This document shows positions 60,136 to 64,000 of a DNA stretch of 64,000 nt, piece by piece. Each line of letters opens with the position of its first letter. Within the stretch, counting starts at the first letter, position 1. A program made the position numbers and the translations under genes. The DNA is taken from contig CM037885.1 in NCBI GenBank assembly GCA_021292165.1, positions 10,225,042 through 10,289,041 on the forward strand, read 5' to 3'. Under the pieces are notes generated by a model that worked only from the letters and a program-made list of their open reading frames with translations, had not been told where the DNA came from and did no database searches. Source of the stretch: Shinisaurus crocodilurus. Lineage: Eukaryota > Chordata > Lepidosauria > Squamata > Shinisauridae.

Positions 60136-60721
60136 CATTCTAGGAGTGAGTAGGGAAAGTTCCTCAAGTATATCAGAATGAATGACAGGAGAAAGTCGAG
60201 GCACGCAGTGTCGGGCACCCTTTGGGTCGGGGCTAACCTGCTTCTGTTGATTCCAGTGTCTGGGAAGAGGGTCAGGTTCCTCCCCCTCGCCGCCTCAGTT
60301 CCCTTGCAGATTGTAGCCCATTTACCTTTGTCCCATCAAACTCAATGGGAGCCAGTAAGAACCAAGCCAGCCCCCTATCTGCCCTGCTCTGGGTTTTGTT
60401 TCTCGGTCACACTAGAATGCGACAGAATGTTGGGGACTGGCTTTTATAGAAACAAAAATGGCACCAGAATGGGATCCATCTCTGGCTGTATGAACGGAAC
60501 AAATTGATGGCTCGATCGGAGGAATGTCTTTGCAAGAATTGGGCATGGGTTTCCCCTGGGGCTCTCTGTGCCCACTTCACATTTATGCCACCCTCTGTTT
60601 TCTTCTGACAGGCTCCTACCTGACGCACGAGGCCAGCGGCCTGGATGAGCACGGAGAAGCCCGCGAGGCCTTTCTCAACGGCGGCGATGGCCATAAACGC
60701 AAGGAGGAATTCTTCATCTAA
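44754..60721 (+). CDS. CADM4: CADM4 (nectin-like 4), exons 2-9; exon 1 not in view
   Basis: Single-pass membrane immunoglobulin-superfamily adhesion protein; family members mediate calcium-independent homophilic and heterophilic cell contact, and CADM4 is known from axon-glia contacts and epithelia. Eight exons were joined by AG/GT borders and phase. After an N-terminal signal peptide that is missing here, they give about 367 residues, close to the mature human length. Order: V-type Ig domain (exons 2-3), two further Ig domains (4-5, 6-7), stalk and transmembrane helix (8), short tail ending KRKEEFFI (9). Ig cysteines lie in INC/YFC, LTC/VTC and LTC/YSC; N-glycosylation sequons include NVT and NGT (exon 2) and NGT (exon 7). 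The tail motif GSYLTHEASG matches the band-4.1-binding juxtamembrane type and EEFFI is a hydrophobic PDZ ligand. Resemblance to CADM4 is clearer than to CADM1-3 because of the exon 2, 8 and 9 sequences. One oddity: a +1 frameshift in exon 8. Confidence 0.96.
45015..45149. mobile_element. Palindromic hAT MITE in intron 2
   Basis: 135 bp, CAGTGTTCTCCAACCGTGGG ends, perfect 8-bp duplication CACTAGCA (45007-45014, 45150-45157). Confidence 0.92.
45392..45522. mobile_element. Palindromic MITE-like repeat in intron 2
   Basis: ACCAACCTGGCGCCTTCCAG and CCATAATTCCCAGCCAGCAT are mirrored by TGCTGGCTGGGAATTATGGG; termini decayed. Same general type as the CAGCCTTCCCC subfamily. Confidence 0.7.
46037..46189 (+). 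CDS. CADM4: CADM4 exon 3: second half of Ig domain 1
   Basis: Acceptor ATACAG after a C-rich tract, donor GTATGT; 153 nt, phase 1 in and out. It begins ALKDERFQLVEF and contains the diagnostic Ig motif DDEGGYFC followed by QLYTEDTHHQIAILTVL, which is characteristic of CADM family domain 1. Domain 1 provides the trans-adhesion surface in this family. Confidence 0.95.
46770..47095 (-). mobile_element. tRNA-derived SINE in intron 3, split by a hAT element
   Basis: Antisense copy (CTGACTGGCAGCCTCTCTTC, ATGCAAGGCATGTGCTC), interrupted at 46819-46954 by a palindromic element flanked by GTCTACAC on both sides. Confidence 0.75.
46819..46954. mobile_element. Palindromic hAT MITE, CAGGGCTCTCC subfamily
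   Basis: 136 bp; ends CAGGGCTCTCCAACC; perfect duplication GTCTACAC (46811-46818, 46955-46962). Related to the CAGTGTTCTCC group by the shared CTTGGGTCCCCAGATG block. Confidence 0.9.
47700..47834 (+). CDS. CADM4: CADM4 exon 4: first half of Ig domain 2
   Basis: Acceptor TTACAG, donor GTGTAA; 135 nt, phase 1 in and out. It encodes PPENPLVEVKEQAVEGG, the domain cysteine in ELTCSVPRSRP and the core tryptophan in LRWYRERRELKG. The donor is followed within about 20 nt by a degraded hAT-like repeat (about 47850-48150). Confidence 0.95.
47850..48150 (+). mobile_element. hAT-like element related to 23358-23732, in intron 4
   Basis: Shares TAGTAGTTTCCTGGCTTTTA, GTTGAAATGCCTTTCCTAAG and CCACCACTGGATTGCAGC; begins about 16 nt after the exon 4 donor. 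Confidence 0.7.
48709..48873 (+). CDS. CADM4: CADM4 exon 5: second half of Ig domain 2
   Basis: Acceptor TTCCAG, donor GTAAGT; 165 nt, phase 1 in and out. It encodes EEHGKVFSITSVVRFRVER, the second cysteine of the domain in IVTCEATH and the strand KQTQYVLDVQ. The stretch around PALRGQRKQ is the least like the human protein as I remember it, as expected for a surface loop. Confidence 0.94.
49147..49472 (+). mobile_element. tRNA-derived SINE in intron 5, split by a hAT element
   Basis: Same type as 12193 (GCTCAGTGGCAGAGCACC, AGGTTCGATCCCCGG). The palindromic hAT at 49287-49420 sits in its tail between two copies of GGCTAGAT, which proves the order of insertion. Confidence 0.85.
49287..49420. 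mobile_element. Palindromic hAT MITE in intron 5
   Basis: 134 bp inserted in a tRNA-derived SINE, with perfect duplication GGCTAGAT on both sides. Ends CAGTGTTTCTCAACC resemble SPIN/Buster-type hAT termini. Confidence 0.93.
49572..49710. mobile_element. Decayed palindromic MITE in intron 5
   Basis: GTGGACTGCAACTCCCCATC mirrored by GATGATGGGAGTTGAAGGCC; weak ends. Confidence 0.6.
50285..50540 (-). mobile_element. CR1/L3-like LINE 3' end in intron 5
   Basis: Antisense copy with CACAGTGGCCAACCAGATGC and the CATTGATAGCCTGATCCTC block; diverged. Confidence 0.75.
51531..51621 (+). CDS. CADM4: CADM4 exon 6: first half of Ig domain 3
   Basis: Acceptor CCCCAG, donor GTGAGT; 91 nt, entering phase 1 and leaving phase 2. 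It encodes SPTARIHPPQGVMREGDTLV and the cysteine in LTCAVNGNP. The change of phase is matched exactly by the next exon. Confidence 0.94.
51930..52330 (+). mobile_element. L2-like LINE 3' end in intron 6
   Basis: GGTACGCTCTCCCCGGTAAG, CAGGCATTTGACAGCATATG, tail GGTATAGAAATGTGATGAAT then (TGAA)n. Confidence 0.65.
52450..52583. mobile_element. Decayed palindromic MITE in intron 6
   Basis: CAGAAGTGGGCAGAAGATAG at one end and CTTCTGCCTACCCCTG at the other, with CAGCTCCCAGCATTCCTG inside. Confidence 0.6.
52611..52935. mobile_element. Foldback element with repeated GTGGGTT/AACCCAC motifs, intron 6
   Basis: Ends CTGGGTTCAAACAACATG and its near complement; two palindromic halves (about 52611-52717 and 52825-52935) around a centre with further copies of the motif. 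No target duplication recognised. Confidence 0.75.
53862..53900. repeat. (TATAA)n microsatellite
   Basis: About eight TATAA units between the L1 fragment and a Sauria-type SINE; a shorter tract follows that SINE near 54096. Confidence 0.92.
53901..54100 (+). mobile_element. Sauria-type SINE, 5' truncated
   Basis: Starts inside the tRNA-like head (CAGGAGATCCAGGTTCTAG) and ends in the AAATAAATAAATA tail; inserted in the L1 fragment beside (TATAA)n. Confidence 0.85.
54330..54430 (+). mobile_element. CR1 LINE 3' tail
   Basis: Only the last 100 nt: CAGGGATGCTTTGACTTGG, GGGGTTGGACTCAATGG, ending in TTCTATGATTCTATGATT. Confidence 0.8.
56006..56178 (+). CDS. CADM4: CADM4 exon 7: second half of Ig domain 3
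   Basis: Acceptor CCCTAG, donor GTAAGC; 173 nt, entering phase 2 and leaving phase 1. It encodes the core tryptophan in DIKWSRANDSLPERA and the Ig signature LDNGTYSCQVANKHG, ending in YVLVVY. NGT is a potential glycosylation site. The 4.4 kb intron before it holds the L1 fragment, a Sauria SINE and a foldback element. Confidence 0.95.
56375..56575 (-). mobile_element. tRNA-derived SINE in intron 7, antisense
   Basis: AAGCTGCCTGATACCGAGTC, then GGGATCGAACCTGGGACC (inverted B box) and GCATGCAAAGCATGTGCTC; directly abuts a 5S-like sequence. Confidence 0.8.
56579..56696 (-). pseudogene. 5S rRNA-like sequence (pseudogene or SINE head)
   Basis: The minus strand reads CCTGATCTCGTCTGATCTTG, GGAAGCTAAGCAGGGTCGGG and CCTGGTTAGTACTTGGATGG in 5S rRNA order, covering the internal control region. 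This is closer to genuine 5S rRNA than the 5S-like SINEs here, and it lacks their CR1 tail. The 5' end is poor and the 3' end diverges (ACTGCCTTGGAAGACCACG), so a functional gene is unlikely. Confidence 0.75.
56955..57115 (+). mobile_element. tRNA-derived SINE in intron 7, sense
   Basis: GGTAGAGAGCACATGTTCTG, AGGTTCAATCCCCGG, then AAACCCTGGAGAGCCATCG; diverged tail. Confidence 0.75.
57332..57461 (+). CDS. CADM4: CADM4 exon 8: stalk and transmembrane helix, with +1 frameshift
   Basis: Acceptor CTGCAG, donor GTCAGT. It starts DPGAVVEAQTSVPYAIVGG in frame, then a run of six G (57382-57387) puts the rest out of frame. The phases of exons 7 and 9 require 129 nt, but 130 are present. Reading past the extra base, the other frame gives the expected leucine- and valine-rich membrane helix and a basic stop-transfer end (IRQK). 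Taken literally, the frame runs to a TGA at 60646-60648 in exon 9 and the protein loses its membrane anchor and tail. A homopolymer error in the assembly is the simplest explanation. Confidence 0.93.
58399..59415 (-). mobile_element. Probable solo LTR in intron 8
   Basis: On the minus strand: a TATA box (GGTATAAAAC, 59209-59217), about 700 nt later AATAAA (58513-58518) and an end ...CTTAGCA. Flanked by TTCAA on both sides (58394-58398, 59416-59420). The left LTR base pair is TA rather than TG. No internal gag or pol is present. Which retroelement class it belongs to cannot be told. Confidence 0.55.
58634..59131. repeat. Two-part minisatellite in the probable LTR
   Basis: First part: about eight 39-40 bp units with GCTAGCTGGGTTCCCGGCGG, alternating GGAGGCCCGG and GGGGCCCGG. 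Second part: about four 46-47 bp units with TTCAGCTTGGTTTCCCGGGG. Both end in CAACCCAAGCGG or CTACCCAAGCGG, so they share ancestry. Confidence 0.88.
59856..59894. repeat. (AG)n microsatellite
   Basis: About nineteen AG units in intron 8. Confidence 0.95.
60102..60133. repeat. (AC)n microsatellite
   Basis: Sixteen AC units in intron 8. Confidence 0.95.
60612..60721 (+). CDS. CADM4: CADM4 exon 9: cytoplasmic tail and stop
   Basis: Acceptor CTGACAG; 110 nt ending in TAA at 60719-60721. It encodes GSYLTHEASG (juxtamembrane, protein-4.1-type binding motif in this family), an acidic middle, FLNGGDGHKRKEEFFI at the C-terminus (hydrophobic PDZ ligand for membrane-associated guanylate kinases in the family). 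The phase fits exon 8 only if the extra G there is disregarded. Confidence 0.95.
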
Positions 60722-62046
60722 GCCTGGGGGAGGGAGCGAGGGGAGGGGAGGGGAAGGGGGAGTGGGAAGGGGCTTCGGGGACAGAATGTTGGGGGAAGCG
60801 GCTGAAGCGGGGGAGCGCGGAAACGGAGGAGAGGTTTATAGAACAAGCTGCCGCTCTAGCTGGGGAGGGGGGAGGGGTTGGATTACAAAAACAGAAAATG
60901 AAACAAAAAACGCTTAAAAAAACACAAAATCCATTGTATAAAAAAACAACACGTGGCCGCCACTTTTTCGGTTTTATTTTTGAAACCGAAGACTTTAGCC
61001 CCACCCCAGCCATGAAGCTCCACCTCCTGCCATTGGCTGTGTGTCGTCCCCCCCCACGCCCTCTGCACCAGAGTTATATCCTCTTAATTCTGGGGAGGGA
61101 GGGTGTGCGCATGTGCGCACATGGCTCTGCTTCGGTGAAACAGAGCATGGGAGACAGCCGCACCCTTTTCCCTCGGGGAGAGGCAGAGCGATGTGGGAGG
61201 GCCGTGTCTCTTTGTAAATAGCTTTGGAAGTGGCCCTGCGGGAGGCAGGAAGATGGAAGGCGGGCGGGGAACCAGGGCTGCCAAGATCGTGAGGGGGTGG
61301 TATATGTGTGTGGCGGGGGGGGGCACGACGCTGCAAAGAAAAAAGGGCCCCAGCCCTTGGGAGCAACTGTGGCTCGTTAGCTCTGATTTTTTTTTCAGAT
61401 ATTAGCACTGAGTCTCAAAATATCTGGGGAGGAGGGAGACGGGGCTAACATATTTTGCTCGGGGGCACCTGGACCTTCTCTGCAGCCCTGAAGGGTTTGG
61501 GGGAAACTTCCGTATCCTGAATTCTGGGAAGATGACTGGGTAGGGAGCCGGTGTGAGTGGGGACCCCTCAGGCCTACTTCCAGCCATTAAGGAGGGGGCC
61601 AGCTGGGGTGGACTTAAGTGTCTGGAGCACCAGGGTGGCGGGAGCGTGAGGCTGGGAGTCTCCGGGACATCTTGAGTTCTCTTCAGGATGCCCAGCATGG
61701 GATCCCTCTTGGCCGCATGCTTTCCCCTCCCCATCAGGCCGGGCCGCTCAAGCCGTGTTGGGCCTTAAGAAGCAGGTTGGATTCTCTTTATTATTTTTTT
61801 TCCTTCAAAGCCATGATAGTTAGGGCAGGGGGGGAGGGAGGGGGGAGAGGAGGGGGGGTCTCTGTCTGTCTCTGTCGTCCTTGTTGCGTGACGTGCTCAG
61901 CCAGGGGCCGGGGGTGGGACCGCAGAGCCCATCGGAGCATCGAATCCCCATCTCACGTGTGCCAGTTCGACTGGCCCAAAGCCCAGCTTCCGTGGAGGGT
62001 GGAGGACATGTTGTTGTTTTTAATTGCATCCATTTAAATACATTAA

Positions 62047-62705
62047 GAACATAAGAAGAGCCCTGCTGGACCAGACCAGGGGTCCATCTAGTCCAGCATT
62101 CTGTTCACACAGAGGCCAACCAGCTGCCCACGGGAAACCCACGAGTAGGACATGAGTGCAACAGCATCCTCCCGCCCATGTTCCCCAACAACTGGAGTAC
62201 ATAGGCTTACTGCCTCTGATACTGGAGGTAGCATGCAGCCAATCAGGACTAGTAGCCATTGATAGCCTTCTCCTCCAGGAATTTGTCCAATCCCCTTTTA
62301 AAGCTGTCCAAATTGGTGGTCATCACTGCATCCTGTGAAGGACTTCCTTTTCTCTGTCCTGAATCTCCCACCAATCAGCTTCATGGGAATGACCCCTTTG
62401 GGTGCTAGTATTATGAGAGAGGAAGAAAAATGCCTCCCTGTCCACTTTCTCCACACCATGCATTATTTTGTCCACCTCTATCATGTCTCCCCTTACTCTC
62501 TTTTTTTCTAAGCTCAACAATCCCAGCTGCTGTAACCTTTCCTCATAGGGGAGTTGCTCCAGCCCCTTGGTCATTTTAGTTGCCCTTTTCTGCCCTTTTC
62601 CCAACTCTACAATGTCCTTCTTTTAGGTGCAGTGGCCAGAACTGCACACAGTATTCTAAGCATGGTCACACCACAGATTTGTCTTAAGGGCAGGATGATC
62701 TTGGC
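62047..62705 (-). mobile_element. CR1/L3-like LINE fragment inside the CADM4 3' UTR
   Basis: Same family as 4488-5455, antisense to CADM4: minus-strand reading gives RATKMTKGLEQLPYEERL and the common 3' end. It adds about 660 nt to the long 3' UTR form. Confidence 0.85.
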
Positions 62706-63654
62706 AAATGCAGATGGACCAGGGCCAGCTTTTAGTCCTCCCCTTTCTTGCCTGTTGTGCAGGTGGTGACGTTACACCGTTACACCCTCCCACCCCATTC
62801 CCGGACCCTAATAAAAGCACCCTGGTGTAGCTAACCAAGCCCTGGCCCTCCTCCCTCCCTCCTCGGTCTCCCTCAGACGCAGCTGGGGGTGGCAGTTCCC
62901 CCGGAGAGCAGAACAAGAGGCTCAGCAATAGGCACCCCTCACTCAGCACCCATCTTTGATCCTCTTTCGATGACCTTCACCTTCCCAGGTGCAGCTATCT
63001 ACAGTATCCGTAAAAGGAGCCACCGTTACAAACGGCTGCTCCACCCCAGAGGCGGTCGCATCGCACTGCTGGGGATAGAATGCCCGGGGCGGCTGCCGTT
63101 GGGGGAATCTCTGTGGAGGCGGCTTCCTCCAGCCACTGCTCCAGAGGCACCTGCTACCCCCAACCCTCGGCACGCAGCCCCCGTCATTGTGGTTTTGCCA
63201 CCAAAGGGGTTGTGGAAAGCCGCCTCTCTTCCCCCCCACTTCTGGCGACCCTCTGGTTCCTTCCAACCTCGCTGACTTTTCTCATTCGTGCCAGTAGATG
63301 CCCACTCCTCACTTCACCCCCCCCATGCCCGTCTCCCCTGAATTGTCCAACCCTGTTCCCTCTGTCTTTCGTCTGGGGAAAAAAAACAAAAAAACAAAAA
63401 AACAAAACAGAAGAAGAAACTGACGTGTGATTCTGTGTCCGTCTCTGGCTCGCGGTTTTTATTTTATATTGTTTGTGTCTTGGAAGGGGAGATTAAAAAA
63501 AAAGAATGGAAAATATAATAATTAATATATAACTGGGGGTCGGGAGTGTGCGGGGGGGCGTGTTCCTCCGCAGCCCAAGACTGTTTCCCCCGTGCCCGAA
63601 AGTTAATATATATGTAAATATCTATGTCTGCCTTTTAACCACCTTTGATACTTC

Positions 63655-63660
63655 AATAAA
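63655..63660 (+). terminator. CADM4: Probable CADM4 polyadenylation signal AATAAA
   Basis: Canonical hexamer in an AT-rich context, followed about 30 nt downstream by a GT-rich stretch (GTGGTTGTGGG) as expected of a downstream element. The alternative proximal hexamer is at 62810-62815. Confidence 0.55.
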
Positions 63661-64000
63661 TCCCCCTGATTAATTCTTTTAACACCAGTGGTTGTGGGAT
63701 CCTTTTTCATGAGTCTGTGTCGGGCTGGGGAAGCAATGTCAGCTTCAGGACATTTGGGGGTGGGGGTTGGAAGCTCTCTGCCCCCCCCTCCCCAGTTCAA
63801 GAGATGAAACACACAAACTGAGACTTCTCATGAGTTGCCTCTGCAGGTGAGGACTGAGCAACTGCACAACCCCGGAGTCAGGGCATCCGGCTGTTTTTCT
63901 CACATGGGGGAGCAGATGGAATTGATGGGGCGAAAAACCCGTCGACGTAACACAAAGCCCTTTGTAGCAAGTAATACAAAGCAAATGCAACATTTCTGGC

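Larger units (their letters stand above)
57462..60611 (+). other. CADM4: CADM4 intron 8
   Basis: GT...AG. Holds the probable solo LTR with minisatellite, a C tract near 59550, and (AG)n and (AC)n. 57462-58398 shows nothing I can name. Confidence 0.9.
60722..63680 (+). other. CADM4: CADM4 3' untranslated region (extent inferred)
   Basis: From the stop codon to just after the last good AATAAA. The first 60 nt are extremely G-rich. Positions about 62047-62705 are an antisense CR1 LINE fragment inserted in the UTR. The last part (63430-63660) is AT-rich with ATATATATGTAAATAT, typical of distal 3' UTRs. An earlier AATAAA at 62810-62815 could give a shorter transcript. No long open frame here resembles a known protein. 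The end point is inference from the signal only. Confidence 0.6.

Noticed and set aside
62889..63275. 128-residue open frame downstream of CADM4 as a new gene
   Set aside because: GC-rich UTR sequence with no domain, no splice support and an unlikely start context.
1..64000. A novel multi-gene system
   Set aside because: Only one gene is supported; the unusual biology here is in the transposable elements, not in a gene cluster.

Overview
This is vertebrate nuclear DNA, most likely from a squamate reptile. It holds one protein-coding gene, the cell-adhesion gene CADM4 (nectin-like 4), on the + strand, set in very repeat-rich intron. The reptile assignment rests on repeats: a full Sauria-type SINE (tRNA-like head, CR/BovB-like tail ending in AATAAATAAATAA), SINEs with a 5S-rRNA-like head and a CR1 tail, CR1 LINEs, an L1 fragment, and many short hAT elements. 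No bacterial, organellar or clustered multi-gene system is present.

Layout. Positions 1-44753 read as the 3' part of a long intron 1; no first coding exon (signal peptide) was recognised, so it probably lies upstream. CADM4 exons 2-9 are at 44754-44900, 46037-46189, 47700-47834, 48709-48873, 51531-51621, 56006-56178, 57332-57461 and 60612-60721. All junctions have AG/GT borders and compatible phases. They encode three Ig domains (exons 2-3, 4-5, 6-7), a stalk plus transmembrane segment (exon 8) and a cytoplasmic tail with a C-terminal PDZ ligand (exon 9). A long 3' UTR follows, with a likely polyadenylation signal at 63655. Exon 8 carries one extra G in a G run, which as written shifts the frame inside the membrane segment. 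This is either an assembly error or a real lesion.

Repeats. The most informative signal is in the transposons. A roughly 131-136 bp palindromic hAT element (ends CAGTG...CACTG) occurs many times, several copies with perfect 8-bp target duplications, two of them interrupting tRNA-derived SINEs. One 318-bp composite at 38103-38420 appears to carry about 128 bp copied from CADM4 intron 2 (45150-45277). Two other composites are at 19479-19770 and 25386-25771. An inverted duplication (36287-36742 versus 40996-41454, about 98% identical by eye over the compared part) brackets 4.25 kb. A 668-bp hAT-like element (27679-28346) has ends packed with GACTC/GAGTC palindromes. A probable solo LTR with an internal minisatellite lies in intron 8. 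Two long hairpins (553-630, 13906-14050) could be MITE remnants or small-RNA precursors.

Limits: everything was read by eye without alignment tools. Exon borders are strong; repeat borders without stated target duplications are approximate.
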